Positions 6,643-16,861 are shown, numbered from the stretch's first letter. The stretch is DNA of 54,300 nucleotides from Marivivens sp. (GCA_030827165.1 JAURFB010000006.1:1-54300), one strand, 5' to 3'. Program-made: numbers and translations. Notes: a model not told the origin generated them from the letters alone.

Positions 6643-9444
6643 CTAATGCTGCTCGGGCACAAGGATCTCGCGCTTGCCGACATGGTTGGCCGAACTTACG
6701 ACGCCTACGTCCTCCATCTGTTCCACAAGGCGCGCGGCCTTGTTGTAACCGATCGCCAGTTTGCGCTGGATGTAAGAGGTCGAACACTTGCGATCCTTGA
6801 TGACGATCGCCACCGCCTGATCATAAAGCGCGTCTTCGCCATCGGTATTGCCGCCAAGACCGAGCACGAGATCAAGCTCGGCCTCTTTTTCTTCAGCGGG
6901 GCCATCGACGACGCCCGACATATACTCGGGCGGACCAAAGCCCTTGAGGAAGTTGACGATCTCTTCAACCTCTTCATCCGAAACAAAGGGGCCGTGGACG
7001 CGGGTGATCTTGGCGCCGCCGGCCATGTAAAGCATATCGCCCATGCCCAGAAGCTGCTCGGCGCCCTGCTCGCTAAGGATGGTGCGGCTGTCGATCTTGG
7101 ACGTGACCTGGAAGGAGATCCGGGTCGGGAAGTTGGCCTTGATCGTGCCGGTGATGACATCGACCGACGGGCGCTGGGTCGCCATGATGAGGTGAATACC
7201 CGAGGCGCGCGCCATCTGCGCGAGGCGCTGGATGCAGGCCTCGATCTCTTTGCCCGCAACCATCATCAGGTCGGCCATCTCGTCGACGATGACGACGATA
7301 TAGGGCATCTTCTCGGGGGCGAATTCTTCGGTCTCGAAAACCGGATCGCCGGTTTCCTCGTCAAACCCGGTCTGAACCGTGCGGCTGAACATCTCGCCTT
7401 TGCCAAGCGCATCGGCGACGCGGCTGTTGTAGCCCTCGATGTTGCGCACACCCATTTTCGACATCTTGCGATAGCGCTCTTCCATCTCGCCCACGGTCCA
7501 CTTGAGCGCGACGACTGCCTTCTTGGGGTCGGTCACGACAGGGCTGAGGAGATGGGGTATGCCGTCATAGACAGAAAGTTCGAGCATCTTGGGGTCGATC
7601 ATGATGAGCCGGCATTCCTCGGGCGTCAGCTTGTAGAGGAGCGACAGGATCATCGTGTTGATCGCCACCGATTTGCCCGAACCGGTGGTGCCGGCAATCA
7701 GGAGGTGGGGCATCTTTGACAGGTTGGCGATCACCGGATCGCCGCCGATATCCTTGCCCAGCGCCAGCGGCAGCTTCATGTTGCTATCGCCGAAATCACG
7801 GGCGGCGAGGATCTCGCGCAGCACGACCTTTTCGCGATTGACGTTGGGAAGCTCGATGCCGATCACGCTCCGGCCGGGAACAGTTGAAACACGGGCGGAA
7901 AGCGCCGACATCGAACGAGCGATATCGTCCGACAGGCCGATCACGCGGCTCGCCTTGAGGCCCGGCGCGGGTTCAAGCTCATACATGGTGACAACGGGGC
8001 CGGGGCGAACCGAGACGATCTCGCCTTTCACACCGTAATCATCAAGGACGCTTTCCAGCATCCGGGCGTTTTCCTCGAGCGCCTCGTCCGAGAGATGATG
8101 GCGCTGGATCTCGATGGGATTCATCAGGAGATTGAGCGGCGGGCATTCGTAGTCTGACGGGCTGTCGTCAAACTTGAGCCGCGGCTGCGCCTCGGCGCGG
8201 GCCTGCCGCGAGGGGGCAGCCTGCCGCTTGGTCGTGTGCTGGACAACCTTGCGCGCCTCGGGCGCTTCGGTCTCGAAGAGCGGGCGGGCAAGCATCGGCT
8301 CGGGCTCGTAGCTGTCGTCGAGGATCACCGCCTCATCAAGATCATCATCGGGCGCGAAAGTGGCGGCGGCCTGATCGATGACCAGCGGCTTCGGGCCGCG
8401 AGTTACCGGCGGCTCGGAGCGGGAAGGCTCCGGTAATGTTGCCCGGTTGCGGATCGCATCCGAGATGCGGGCGCGGATACGTTCGCCATCGACAGCGCCC
8501 TCATAATAGGGCGGCTCGGCCGTAACCAGCTCGGCCTCGGGAAGCGGCTCGGGCTTGCGGCGGAGAGAAGGCATGAAGCCAAGGAAACCGCCGGATTTCT
8601 CGGGCTCGGCCCGCTCTCGGGCGGCCGCGACAAGCGGCAATCTTGGCGACATCGGACGATCGCCCGGCATGGCCGGATTGGCGCGAACGACGGCAGCGAC
8701 CCGTTGTTTTTCGGCTTCGGTCACGGTCATGGAATCGCTGCGACGGGCTTGCACCACGGCAACGCCGCCTTGCGCTGCCCTTAGCGACGCGCTCGCGCCG
8801 CGACCGATCAGCCGGAGGAGGAGGGAATACAGAAGAATGGTGCCGACCAGAAGGAAACGGCCGATCGCCTTGATCTCGCGCTTGTCGAAGCCGAGCACAA
8901 AGGCGGCGGCGAGAAGGGTCATGATCCCCATGAGGAGCGAAGCCGCTTTCACAGCGATCACCGCCTGAACCGGCAGAACCGTCAGGAGGATGGCGAGGAC
9001 GGTATCGCCGAAGAGGCCGCCGAGACCGAAGCTATGGGCCCAAGTCGCGGTCGGCGCGAGGGTCGAGGCATAGACTGCGGCAAAGGCGATCGCGATAGGA
9101 ATGAAGATCACCCGCCCAAGAGCACGCTCGGCCCCACGGTGCAGCGCGAAGCGCCCGCCCCAAACGGCAAAGCTTGCGGAAATGCCCCAGGCGGCCCAAC
9201 CGATGATCATCACCAGCGGCGCGGCAAGCGAAGCGCCAAAAGACCCGAGCCAGTTCTCGATCGGCGCATCTGATGCCAGCATCCAGTTGGGATCTTCAGG
9301 GCTGTAGGAGGCCAGCATCATCCCGGCAAGGACGCCGACGACGACCAGGCCGATGCCCAATAGCTCCTTGCCGCGTTTTTCGATCGCGGCCTGCATGTTG
9401 CTGTCCAGAAGCGGGTCTCGCTGTCGGGTAGTGTATGACGCCAT
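6643..9444 (-). CDS. ftsK: DNA translocase FtsK
   Basis: The 933-residue protein has the three FtsK parts. The N-terminal region has about five hydrophobic segments within residues 28-215. A charged, Pro/Glu-rich linker spans about 225-430. The motor follows, with Walker A GTTGSGKS at 585-592, the [17 protein letters not shown] region, Walker [13 protein letters not shown] and the [12 protein letters not shown] sensor. The last 70 residues form the gamma winged helix ([27 protein letters not shown]) that reads KOPS sequences. It pumps chromosomal DNA at the septum and activates XerCD at dif. It is co-directional with the aminotransferase upstream and lolA downstream. Confidence 0.96.
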   Translation of the reverse strand: MASYTTRQRDPLLDSNMQAAIEKRGKELLGIGLVVVGVLAGMMLASYSPEDPNWMLASDAPIENWLGSFGASLAAPLVMIIGWAAWGISASFAVWGGRFALHRGAERALGRVIFIPIAIAFAAVYASTLAPTATWAHSFGLGGLFGDTVLAILLTVLPVQAVIAVKAASLLMGIMTLLAAAFVLGFDKREIKAIGRFLLVGTILLYSLLLRLIGRGASASLRAAQGGVAVVQARRSDSMTVTEAEKQRVAAVVRANPAMPGDRPMSPRLPLVAAARERAEPEKSGGFLGFMPSLRRKPEPLPEAELVTAEPPYYEGAVDGERIRARISDAIRNRATLPEPSRSEPPVTRGPKPLVIDQAAATFAPDDDLDEAVILDDSYEPEPMLARPLFETEAPEARKVVQHTTKRQAAPSRQARAEAQPRLKFDDSPSDYECPPLNLLMNPIEIQRHHLSDEALEENARMLESVLDDYGVKGEIVSVRPGPVVTMYELEPAPGLKASRVIGLSDDIARSMSALSARVSTVPGRSVIGIELPNVNREKVVLREILAARDFGDSNMKLPLALGKDIGGDPVIANLSKMPHLLIAGTTGSGKSVAINTMILSLLYKLTPEECRLIMIDPKMLELSVYDGIPHLLSPVVTDPKKAVVALKWTVGEMEERYRKMSKMGVRNIEGYNSRVADALGKGEMFSRTVQTGFDEETGDPVFETEEFAPEKMPYIVVIVDEMADLMMVAGKEIEACIQRLAQMARASGIHLIMATQRPSVDVITGTIKANFPTRISFQVTSKIDSRTILSEQGAEQLLGMGDMLYMAGGAKITRVHGPFVSDEEVEEIVNFLKGFGPPEYMSGVVDGPAEEKEAELDLVLGLGGNTDGEDALYDQAVAIVIKDRKCSTSYIQRKLAIGYNKAARLVEQMEDVGVVSSANHVGKREILVPEQH

Positions 9445-9456
9445 GGGCTCGTTCCC

Positions 9457-10635
9457 TCACTCGTACAGGCAGTCGCGGAGAAGGGTCAGACCGCGCTGCA
9501 TTTCTTGTGTTGGGGCCACCATGGCGACCCTGATGTATCCCTCGCCGGGGTTCTTGCCCCCGACCTCGCGGGCCAGATAAGCGCCAGGCAGGACCCGCAC
9601 CCCTGTCTCGCGCCAAAGTTTGAGCGCCGACGCCTCGCCATCCTCGACCGGCAGCCAGAGAAAGAACCCGGCCTGCGGCGACGTATAGCCCGGCACCTTG
9701 CCAAGAATGCGGTCGGCAACTTCGTATTTCTGATGATAGAGCGCCCGGTTCTCGGTGACGTGGGTCTCGTCGGCCCAGACCTTCTCGGCCACTTTCTGCA
9801 AGGGCAGCGGCAAGGGCGCGCCCGCATAATTGCGAAGCTGACGGATACGGGCGATCGATTGCTTGCCACCGGCACAAAAGCCCGAGCGCAGTCCCGGCAG
9901 GTTTGACCGTTTCGACAGCGAATGGAAAATCACGACCCGCTCGGGATCGGCGCCTATACGCGCGGCGACCTCGAGGGCGCCAACGGGCGGCGCATCACGG
10001 TAGATCTCGGAATAGCATTCATCCGCGAAAATGCGGAAGTCGTGCTTTTCCGCCAAAGCGATCAGGCTGCGCCAGTAATCCTCGGTGGCTACGGCGCCCT
10101 GAGGATTGGCGGGCGAACAGATATAGGCAATCGCCGTGCGCGACAGGATCTCGTCTGGCAGGGCGGCATAATCGGGCAGGTGCCCTGTCTCTTCGGTCGC
10201 GCCCACATAAACCGGCTCTGCCGAGACCGACAAAGCCGCCACGGCATAGACCTGATAGAAGGGGTTGGGCATCAAAACGATGGGCTGTTTGCCGTTCTTC
10301 GTCTCGGGGCAAAGCGCCATGGCCGCGTTATAGAGGCCCTCGCGGGTGCCATTGAGCGCCATGATCTGGTCGGGCATGACCGAAACGCCATAGCGCGTGG
10401 CAATCCAGCCGACGATGGCTGCCAAAAGCTCGGGCGTGCCCTCGTTGGGCGGGTATTTCGCAAAACCGGACAGGTTGGCCGCCAGCACCTCGCCCACCCA
10501 TGACGGAAAGGCATGCTGTGGCTCGCCGATGGTCATGTGGATCGGGTCGCCGCCCGCTTCGTGGACGTCGAGAAGCTTCCGCAGGCGCGGAAACGCGTAT
10601 TCCGGTAGGTTCGAAAACCGCTCGGGAAATTCCAT
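9457..10635 (-). CDS. PLP-dependent class I/II aminotransferase (LL-DAP/DapC-like)
   Basis: The 392-residue fold-type I aminotransferase begins FPERFSNLPEYAFPRLRKLL. It contains the YPPNEGTPELLAAI and LNGTREGLYNAAMAL segments, the cofactor-binding CSPANPQGAV and FADECYSEIYRD stretches, and HSLSKRSNLPGLRSGF with the Schiff-base lysine. This is the pattern of the proteobacterial succinyldiaminopimelate aminotransferase group (DapC), so a lysine/peptidoglycan precursor role is plausible, but related enzymes use other amino acids. ATG 10635 has a GAGG site upstream; the eight extra residues of the longer frame are unlikely. It sits 12 bases upstream of ftsK and is probably co-transcribed. Confidence 0.82.
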   Translation of the reverse strand: MEFPERFSNLPEYAFPRLRKLLDVHEAGGDPIHMTIGEPQHAFPSWVGEVLAANLSGFAKYPPNEGTPELLAAIVGWIATRYGVSVMPDQIMALNGTREGLYNAAMALCPETKNGKQPIVLMPNPFYQVYAVAALSVSAEPVYVGATEETGHLPDYAALPDEILSRTAIAYICSPANPQGAVATEDYWRSLIALAEKHDFRIFADECYSEIYRDAPPVGALEVAARIGADPERVVIFHSLSKRSNLPGLRSGFCAGGKQSIARIRQLRNYAGAPLPLPLQKVAEKVWADETHVTENRALYHQKYEVADRILGKVPGYTSPQAGFFLWLPVEDGEASALKLWRETGVRVLPGAYLAREVGGKNPGEGYIRVAMVAPTQEMQRGLTLLRDCLYE

Positions 10636-10752
10636 CACTGCCTCAATGCGCGGGATCATTTACGCCCCGCTTTGCCCGAACATAGGGCCAAGGCGGGGCG
10701 CCTGTCCAGAAAAAGCAGAAGGAATCAGGGGCTTGGGGCGGTGCTGTGGCTT

Positions 10753-12078
10753 TTAGGCCAAGGCCCTTTCCGCCGCGGACGCAAGGCGCAGAAGACGCCC
10801 TTCTTCACCGGCCTGCCCGTTGAACATAATCCCGCAGCCCGGAACGCCCGTAGGCACAGTCATCGAGCAAAGGCCCAGAAGGTTTGCAACGCGCGTATTC
10901 CTCAGGGTTTTGAGGTTGGACGAAACGAAATACTCATCATCTGTGGCGAGCCGCTCCACAATGGGGGCCATCAACGGCGCTGTCGGCAGGATCACTGCGT
11001 CGAAACCGGCCGCAGCGGTGGCGTATTCGGCGCGAATCTCGTCAAGTCGGGCCCAATTGGCGATGTAGTCAGCAGCCAAGACCTCGCCTCCGGGGCGGAT
11101 CCGCTTGAGGATTTGATGGAACATCAGTTTGGGCCGCGCCTCGATTGTCTCACGCCAATAGGCGTAGGCATCGGCGGTGAAAAGGCCGCCTGCCATGGCA
11201 AAGGCCTCGCGCAGCGGATCGAATTTGAAGTGGACGATCTCGGCTCCGGCGTCATTGAGCCGCGCCACAGCCGAGCGGAAAGCCGCGCGGGGCTCGTCCT
11301 CTAGATCCTCGGTTCCGATAGTGTCGAGAACCGCCAGCCGTGCGCGGCTCAGGTCGGCACCGCCAAGATCAACCGCGTCGCCGCCAAGCACATCCCACAA
11401 AAGCGCCGCGTCCTCGACCGTCCGGCACAAGGGGCCAACCGTGTCGAACGTTTTACAAAGCGGTACAACGCCTTCGAGCGACAGGCCGCCATGCGTTGTC
11501 TTGAGGCCGACGAGATCGTTCCACCCCGACGGCACCCGCACCGAACCGCCGGTATCCGAGCCAATCCCCGCCGCGGCGAGGCCAAAGGCAACGGAGGCCG
11601 CCGCGCCGGAAGACGAGCCGCCAGGAACCGCCGCGGGATCAACCTTGTTGGGCGGCGTGGCGGTAATCGGGTTATAGCCAAGTCCGGAAAAGGCGATCTC
11701 GGTCATGTGGGTTTTACCGAGACAAACCAAACCCTTGCCGGTCGCGCGGCGCAGCACCTCGGCATCTCGCCCGGGCGTGCGACCTTTAAGATAGGCGGTT
11801 CCGGCCTCGGTCGCGACGCCTGCGGTATCGAAGAGGTCTTTCCACGAGATCGGCACGCCATCAAGCGGCGAAAGGCGATGCCCCGCTTTGGCGCGGGCAC
11901 TTGCGGCCCGAGCCTCGGCCAGAGCGCGATCTTCGGTCACGCGGGCATAGATGCGGTCGCGCATCGGGTGGGCCGCGATGGCATCAAGATAGGTCCGCGC
12001 CAGATCGACCGGATCAATCTCGCCCTTTTCGATCCCGCGCCCCAGCTCTGCCGCGCTCTTCCAAAGCCATTCCTGCAT
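10753..12078 (-). CDS. Amidase-signature family amidohydrolase
   Basis: The 441-residue protein holds the amidase-signature triad: Lys in SPLDGVPISWKDLFD, the first Ser in PGGSSSGAAASVAFG, and the nucleophile Ser in GSDTGGSVRVPSG. It is not a clear GatA, since neither gatB nor gatC is near; it resembles stand-alone amidases acting on aliphatic or aromatic amides. ATG 12078 has a GGGAGGA site and begins the normal family N-terminus (QEWLWKSAAELGRGI). A much longer frame reaching 13050 runs antisense through the UbiH-type gene and is not real. It is divergent from that hydroxylase across a 78-base gap. Confidence 0.88.
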   Translation of the reverse strand: MQEWLWKSAAELGRGIEKGEIDPVDLARTYLDAIAAHPMRDRIYARVTEDRALAEARAASARAKAGHRLSPLDGVPISWKDLFDTAGVATEAGTAYLKGRTPGRDAEVLRRATGKGLVCLGKTHMTEIAFSGLGYNPITATPPNKVDPAAVPGGSSSGAAASVAFGLAAAGIGSDTGGSVRVPSGWNDLVGLKTTHGGLSLEGVVPLCKTFDTVGPLCRTVEDAALLWDVLGGDAVDLGGADLSRARLAVLDTIGTEDLEDEPRAAFRSAVARLNDAGAEIVHFKFDPLREAFAMAGGLFTADAYAYWRETIEARPKLMFHQILKRIRPGGEVLAADYIANWARLDEIRAEYATAAAGFDAVILPTAPLMAPIVERLATDDEYFVSSNLKTLRNTRVANLLGLCSMTVPTGVPGCGIMFNGQAGEEGRLLRLASAAERALA

Positions 12079-12156
12079 CCAGTCCTCCCTGATTGCCGCG
12101 ACGGTAGCGGCACTGCCGCGCATGGACAATCCCGGCCGATTGGGGATAGTGCGCTC

Positions 12157-13371
12157 ATGGCTCCGGATCATGATATTCTCATCGTCGGCGGCGGACTCAA
12201 CGGACCCGCACTTGCCCTTGCGCTGGCACAGGCGGGGTTTCGCGTCGGGGTCATCGACAGCCTGCCGCTCGATACCCGCAAAGACCCCGGCTTTGACGGC
12301 CGTGCCTATGCCCTCGCCCTCGCCTCGCAGCGCCTGTTGAAGGCGATCGGTGTCTGGAAAGCCATAGCTGGCGAAGCCGAGCCGATGCTCGAGATCAAAG
12401 TGACTGACGGCATCGCCGGCCAAGGGCCCAGCCCCTGGATGATGCATTTCGACCATGCCGAGATCGAAGAAGGTCCGATGGGCTATATGGTCGAAGACCG
12501 CTTCCTGCGCCGGGCCTTTCTTGATGCCATGGCGACAGATGAGCGGATCACCCAATACCCGTCGGAAACCGTGGTCGCGCAATCGGTCGGTGATGGCGCC
12601 GTGCGGGTCACGCTGGCGTCGGGCAAAGAGCTTGGGGCGCTTCTTCTCGTCGGTTGCGACGGGCGCAAATCCGGAACCGCCGAGCGTGCGGGGATTGGCC
12701 GGACCGGCTGGGGCTATGGCCAGACCGCCATTGTCTGCGCGGTTGCCCATGAAAAACCGCACCACGGCATCGCCCACCAATTCTTCATGCCGCATGGCCC
12801 CTTGGCGATCCTGCCACTGCCGGGCAATCGCAGCTCGATCGTCTGGAGCGAGACCGACGCCCGCGCCGCCGACTGCGCGAAGATGGATGGCGAAACATTC
12901 CTTCAGGCGCTGCGCCCCGCCTTCGGCTCGTTCCTCGGCGAGATCAGCCTCGAAGGCGCACGGTTCACCTATCCGCTGAACCTCACCCTCGCCAACAGCT
13001 TTATCGCCCCACGCCTTGCGCTTGTTGGCGACGCCGCGCACGGGATGCACCCCATTGCCGGTCAGGGCCTCAATGCCGGCCTGCGCGATGTCGCGGCCCT
13101 TGCCGAGACCCTCAGCGAAGCCCGCCAGCGCGGCGAGGATATCGGCAGCGAGCAGGTCTTGAAGCGCTATCAGCAGTGGCGCCGCTTCGACACCGCCACG
13201 CTGGCGATCGCGACCGATACATTCAACAAGCTGTTTTCCAACGATAACCCGTTGCTGCGTGCTGCCCGCGATATGGGTATGGGTGTGGTCAACGCGATCC
13301 CTGCGCTTCGGCGCGGCTTTGTTCGCGAGGCCGCGGGCCTGACCGGCGATCTGCCCCGTCTGATGCGCTAG
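12157..13371 (+). CDS. UbiH/UbiF-family FAD monooxygenase (ubiquinone hydroxylase)
   Basis: The 404-residue flavoprotein has the N-terminal dinucleotide motif ILIVGGGLNGPALALALAQAG, the mid GCDGRKSGTAERAGI segment, and the second FAD motif RLALVGDAAHGMHPIAGQGLNAGLRD. These are diagnostic of the UbiH/UbiF/UbiI/COQ6 family that hydroxylates the aromatic ring during ubiquinone synthesis. Which ring position it attacks cannot be decided from the sequence. I chose ATG 12157 because the FAD fold starts directly after it; the longer frame upstream is antisense to the amidase. It stands alone on the plus strand. Confidence 0.88.
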   Translation: MAPDHDILIVGGGLNGPALALALAQAGFRVGVIDSLPLDTRKDPGFDGRAYALALASQRLLKAIGVWKAIAGEAEPMLEIKVTDGIAGQGPSPWMMHFDHAEIEEGPMGYMVEDRFLRRAFLDAMATDERITQYPSETVVAQSVGDGAVRVTLASGKELGALLLVGCDGRKSGTAERAGIGRTGWGYGQTAIVCAVAHEKPHHGIAHQFFMPHGPLAILPLPGNRSSIVWSETDARAADCAKMDGETFLQALRPAFGSFLGEISLEGARFTYPLNLTLANSFIAPRLALVGDAAHGMHPIAGQGLNAGLRDVAALAETLSEARQRGEDIGSEQVLKRYQQWRRFDTATLAIATDTFNKLFSNDNPLLRAARDMGMGVVNAIPALRRGFVREAAGLTGDLPRLMR

Positions 13372-13382
13372 AGCCAGATCTA

Positions 13383-13565
13383 CTAGAGATCGAGCCGGCG
13401 TGCCTCGTCGATCAGCATGATCGGAATCCCGTTGCGGATCGGAAAGGCCATTCTGGCCGCCTTCGAGACCAGCTCCTGGGTCTCCGCGTCATAGCTGAGC
13501 GTCGTCTGGGTGACAGGACAGACAAGCGCCTCAAGCATCTTGGTGTCGAAAGGCGTTTCGCTCAT
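13383..13565 (-). CDS. Trm112-family small protein
   Basis: This 60-residue protein has the YcaR/Trm112 pattern: [17 protein letters not shown] at the N-terminus and [19 protein letters not shown] at the C-terminus. It has one Cys rather than a full zinc site. In eukaryotes and some bacteria Trm112 proteins stabilise methyltransferases; the bacterial role is not settled. It overlaps the upstream Lon-domain gene by four bases (ATGA), so the two are translated together. Confidence 0.85.
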   Translation of the reverse strand: MSETPFDTKMLEALVCPVTQTTLSYDAETQELVSKAARMAFPIRNGIPIMLIDEARRLDL

Positions 13566-14191
13566 TGCAGTCTATCCTCTCCGCCGCCCGCGAGGGCAAA
13601 TTCGATCAGCGCAACCAGTGTCTCGCGTCGGGTTTTCAGGTTTGGTGCCTCTAGCAGCGCTTGCTTGTCCTCAGGCTCGAAGGGGCACAGGATCGACAGG
13701 GAATTGATCAACAGCTCATCCTCGGCCGATTGCATCGCCTCCCAGTCGGTCGACAGATCGCGCGCCTCGAAAAACCGCGCCAAAAGCGCGACCAGAGCCT
13801 GCCGGTTGCAGGTTTCGTCGCTTTCGGCAGCCCCCAGATCCGCGCCAAACCCCTGCCAACCGACCCGCCCGCGGCGATAGGGCGCGAAACCGTCGACCTC
13901 GCCCGAAAGCCTGAACCGTGACACGCCGCTCAAGGTGATCATATATCGACCGTCCTCGGTCTCGGCAAAGCTCGTCACCCGCCCGGCACAGCCGATCTTG
14001 TAAAGCTCGTCCCGTCCGTCGAACGGCTGGATCATGCCGATCAGCCGATGCTGGGTCTTCAAGACGTCATCCAGCATCGCAAGGTATCGCGGCTCGAAGA
14101 TCTGCAGCGGCAACCGCGCGCGGGGCAACAAGAGCGCCCCGGGCAGCGGGAAAAGCGGGATGGCATCTGGCAGATCAGCAACCTGGATCAT
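13562..14191 (-). CDS. LON peptidase substrate-binding domain protein
   Basis: The 209-residue protein matches the Lon N-terminal (LAN/PUA-like) domain without the AAA+ or protease parts. Visible signals are [48 protein letters not shown] and [13 protein letters not shown]. Stand-alone proteins of this type are common in alphaproteobacteria and are not proteases; they may bind unfolded proteins, but this is not proven. It lies 27 bases after the thioredoxin-TPR gene and overlaps the Trm112 gene, so the three form an operon (thioredoxin, LON domain, Trm112). Confidence 0.87.
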   Translation of the reverse strand: MIQVADLPDAIPLFPLPGALLLPRARLPLQIFEPRYLAMLDDVLKTQHRLIGMIQPFDGRDELYKIGCAGRVTSFAETEDGRYMITLSGVSRFRLSGEVDGFAPYRRGRVGWQGFGADLGAAESDETCNRQALVALLARFFEARDLSTDWEAMQSAEDELLINSLSILCPFEPEDKQALLEAPNLKTRRETLVALIEFALAGGGEDRLQ

Positions 14192-14218
14192 GCGTGAAAC
14201 CTACCACGCCGTCCGACG

Positions 14219-15136
14219 TCAGGCAAAGATCATCGACGAAAGCTTGCGCCGGCCATTGAGGGCGATCGGATCGGTGGCTTTCAGCGCATTGAAGATTTCA
14301 AAGAGCTGCGCTTTCGCTGCGCCGTCGTTCCATTCGCGGTCGCGCCGGAAAAGATCGAGAAGTTCGTTCACCGCCTCTTCGACCTTGCCCGAGGCATGAA
14401 GCGCCGTCGCCAGATCGAACCGCGCCTGATGATCCGTCGGATCGGCCGCGAGCTTGGCCCGCAGGGCATCCACCGGCCCGGCCTTCTCGGCCTTCCGGGC
14501 AAGGGCAAGTGCCGCGCGGGCCGCTTCGACCTCGGCGCTCGTCGCGATCTCGGCGGGCGCGCCGTTGAGGATCGCTTCCGCCTGCTCAAGTTCCTTCATC
14601 GCCAGATAAGACCGCACGAGGCCGCCATAGGCGGCAGCATTCACAGGCTCTTCCTGAAGGATCGCGGCAAAGGTCTCGGCGGCATCGGCGGCCGCGCCCT
14701 CTTCAAGCATCTGCTCGGCGGCTTCGATCGCGGCACTCAGATCGTCGTCCTCGCCAATGGCGCCGCCGCCCATGCCCTCAAGCTTGGCGACAAACTGGTC
14801 GACCTGGCTCGGCGGCAGTGCACCCTGAAAGCCATCGACCGGTTTTCCCTGCCAGAAGGCATAGACTGTCGGGATCGACTGGACCCTTAACTGGCCCGCG
14901 TAGGTCTGGTTCGCATCGACGTCGATCTTGACGAGCCTGACCGCGCCCTTGGCCTTGGTCACCGCCGCCTCGAGCGCCGGGCCAAGCGTCCGGCAGGGGC
15001 CACACCATGTCGCCCAGAAATCAACGATGACCGGAACGGTCATCGACGCCTCGATGACATCGTCCATGAAGGTCGCGTCGGTTCCGTCGATGATCAGGTC
15101 GCCCTTGGGGGCCGCTTTGGGGTCGAGCTCGAGCAT
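14219..15136 (-). CDS. Thioredoxin-TPR co-chaperone (CnoX/YbbN-type)
   Basis: The 305-residue protein has an N-terminal thioredoxin domain with the active-site motif WCGPC (VDFWATWCGPCRTLGPAL, about residues 39-56). TPR-like helices follow in the second half (AEQMLEEGAAADAAETF, then LARKAEKAGPVDALRAKLAADP, then ATALHASGKVEEAVNELL). This is the CnoX/YbbN architecture. CnoX protects clients from oxidation and passes them to GroEL or DnaK. Some CnoX proteins have lost the first Cys, but here both are present, so redox activity is possible. ATG 15136 follows AAAGGAGAG. Confidence 0.87.
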   Translation of the reverse strand: MLELDPKAAPKGDLIIDGTDATFMDDVIEASMTVPVIVDFWATWCGPCRTLGPALEAAVTKAKGAVRLVKIDVDANQTYAGQLRVQSIPTVYAFWQGKPVDGFQGALPPSQVDQFVAKLEGMGGGAIGEDDDLSAAIEAAEQMLEEGAAADAAETFAAILQEEPVNAAAYGGLVRSYLAMKELEQAEAILNGAPAEIATSAEVEAARAALALARKAEKAGPVDALRAKLAADPTDHQARFDLATALHASGKVEEAVNELLDLFRRDREWNDGAAKAQLFEIFNALKATDPIALNGRRKLSSMIFA

Positions 15137-15263
15137 TCCCGCTCTCCTTTGCGATGGGTTTGCCCCTATATGTGCGCCCCGCTGGCGGACTCCAAGAGGC
15201 AAATGCATTGCAACCTCGCGACACTCCGTCCAACCTCACCGCGACAGTATCTTGAGGCCACCC

Positions 15264-15902
15264 ATGCCCACAATCCTGACCTATGGCGACAGCAACACCC
15301 ACGGCACCCCTCCGACCCCCGAAGCGGGCCTTTATCTCCGCCTCGGCCCGAGCGACCGCTGGCCCTGCATCATGCAAAGGGCTCTCGGGCTCGACTGGAC
15401 CCTGATCGAAGAGGGGCTGCCGGGGCGCACGACCGTGTTCAACGATCCGGTCACCGGCCCAACGATGAACGGCCTCTTGGGCCTGCCGATGGCGCTTCGA
15501 AGCCACGGACCGATCGACTGGCTGACAATCATGCTCGGCACCAACGATTGTCAGGCCCACTATGGCGCCACCGCCGAACAGATCGCCGGTGGCCTCGCCG
15601 CGCTTCTCGCCTTGGCTCTTTCGCCCGAAATGCAGACCCGTCATGATGGCTTTCGCATCCTCATCATCGCTCCACCGCCGGTCGTCGAAACAGGTCCATG
15701 GGTCGCCGATTTTCATCGCGGCGCGGCCAAATCCAAGGCGATGATCCCCCTTTACCGCAATCTTGCGACCGCCCGCGGCGCGGCCTTTCTGGATGCAAGC
15801 CAACATATCGCCGTCAGCCCCGTCGACGGCGTGCATTTCGATGCCGTCGCCCATCGCGCTCTTGGTCAGGAGGTCGCGAAAACGATCGTCGCCGCACCCT
15901 AG
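15264..15902 (+). CDS. SGNH/GDSL-family hydrolase
   Basis: The 212-residue protein shows the SGNH blocks: ILTYGDSNTHG (block I, with GDSN instead of GDSL), IMLGTNDCQ (block III) and DGVHFDAVAHRALG (block V with Asp and His). It is probably an arylesterase or acyl-hydrolase in the cytoplasm, since no signal peptide is seen. I chose ATG 15264 because the block I strand follows at once and a TTGAGG site precedes it. The longer reading frame runs antisense into the thioredoxin gene. The substrate is unknown. Confidence 0.87.
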   Translation: MPTILTYGDSNTHGTPPTPEAGLYLRLGPSDRWPCIMQRALGLDWTLIEEGLPGRTTVFNDPVTGPTMNGLLGLPMALRSHGPIDWLTIMLGTNDCQAHYGATAEQIAGGLAALLALALSPEMQTRHDGFRILIIAPPPVVETGPWVADFHRGAAKSKAMIPLYRNLATARGAAFLDASQHIAVSPVDGVHFDAVAHRALGQEVAKTIVAAP

Positions 15903-15980
15903 CGCTTCTTTTGGCTCCAAATACTCGCGGGGGTGAATGCGCGCCCGACAGCGCGCAGAGGGGGCGGAAAGCCCCCTGCC
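15903..15980. repeat. Extragenic hairpin element, Rhodobacterales REP-like
   Basis: The gap between two converging genes holds AGGGGGC (15959-15965) and GCCCCCT (15971-15977) around a five-base loop. It is preceded by CCAAATACTCGCGGGGGTGA (15917-15936), a string I associate with repeated intergenic elements of this family. A related hairpin, AGGGGG-ATA-CCCCCT followed by GCCT, lies at 19559-19573. Neither has a good T-tract. Bidirectional termination or mRNA end protection is plausible. Confidence 0.4.
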
Positions 15981-15981
15981 T

Positions 15982-16764
15982 TCACAGGTCGAACGAGGCA
16001 AAAACCGGCGCGTGGTCGCTCGGCTGCTCCCAGCCCCGCGCCTCGCGCAAGACATAGCTGCCGTGGCCCGCGTTCGCGATGTCCGGCGTCGCCCAGACAT
16101 GATCAAGCCGCCGCCCCTTGTCGGCCGCATCCCAATCGGCGGCGCGATAGGACCACCAGCTATAGAGCAGGCCCTCGGGAATATCCTGACGGGTGATATC
16201 CACCCAAGCGCCGGCCTCTTGCGCATTCGCCAGATGCTCGACCTCGATCGGCGTATGGCTGACGATCTTGAGAAGGTTCTTGTGGTTCCACACGTCATCC
16301 TCGCGCGGGGCGATATTGAGATCGCCCACGAGAATCGCCTTTTTCGGCGCCTCCTTTCGGAAGTGATCCCGCATCTCGGTGAGGTAATCGAGCTTTTGCC
16401 CGAACTTGTCGTTCACCTCGCGATCAGGAACATCGCCGCCGGCTGGCACATAAAAATTGTGAACAGTCACCCCGTTCTCAAGTAGCCCGGCGATGTGGCG
16501 GGCATGGCCCAGGCCGGCGAAATCTTCCGCGCCCACTTCGCGGATGGGCGTTTTCGACAAGATCGCCACGCCGTTATATCCTTTTTGCCCCTGCGCGATC
16601 ATATGGCGATAGCCGAGCGCGGCAAATCCAACGGTCGGGATCTTTTCGACCAGACTCTTGCACTCCTGAAGACACAAGACATCCGGCGCCTCCTGCTCCA
16701 AGAGCTTCAGAACCAGCGGCTCGCGCAGCCGGACCGAGTTGATGTTCCAAGTGCAGATTTTCAT
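15982..16764 (-). CDS. xthA: Exodeoxyribonuclease III
   Basis: The 260-residue protein has the EEP fold motifs: ICTWNINSVRLR at the N-terminus, DVLCLQECKS with the metal-binding Glu, VGDLNIAPREDDVWN with catalytic Asp/Asn, RLDHVWATPDIA, and SDHAPVFASFDL with the final Asp-His. It cleaves AP sites and 3' blocks in base excision repair. ATG 16764 is the natural family start; a longer frame adds residues with no homology. The gene follows the OmpR-type regulator gene but is separated from it by an intrinsic terminator, so it probably has its own promoter. Confidence 0.92.
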   Translation of the reverse strand: MKICTWNINSVRLREPLVLKLLEQEAPDVLCLQECKSLVEKIPTVGFAALGYRHMIAQGQKGYNGVAILSKTPIREVGAEDFAGLGHARHIAGLLENGVTVHNFYVPAGGDVPDREVNDKFGQKLDYLTEMRDHFRKEAPKKAILVGDLNIAPREDDVWNHKNLLKIVSHTPIEVEHLANAQEAGAWVDITRQDIPEGLLYSWWSYRAADWDAADKGRRLDHVWATPDIANAGHGSYVLREARGWEQPSDHAPVFASFDL

Positions 16765-16828
16765 GGCACCCCCCCTTTTTTCCCCGGACGCTATCGCATT
16801 CCTCGCACGGCGGGGCCAGCGCGAGGGA

Positions 16829-16861
16829 AAAATAAAAGCCCCGGCGGGGAGGCGCCGGGGC
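16829..16861 (-). terminator. Intrinsic terminator after the response regulator gene
   Basis: A nine-base stem (GCCCCGGCG at 16838-16846 with CGCCGGGGC at 16853-16861) encloses a six-base loop. On the minus strand it is followed by TTTTATTTTT. It lies 81 bases after the response regulator stop and would end that transcript before xthA. Confidence 0.85.

Noticed and set aside
11491..12156. N-terminal extension of the UbiH-type hydroxylase
   Set aside because: It is antisense to the amidase catalytic core and the FAD fold starts right at 12157.
10753..13050. A 765-residue minus-strand frame covering both the amidase and the hydroxylase region
   Set aside because: Its first 324 residues are antisense to a convincing UbiH-type gene. 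The amidase starts at 12078 with a strong ribosome site.
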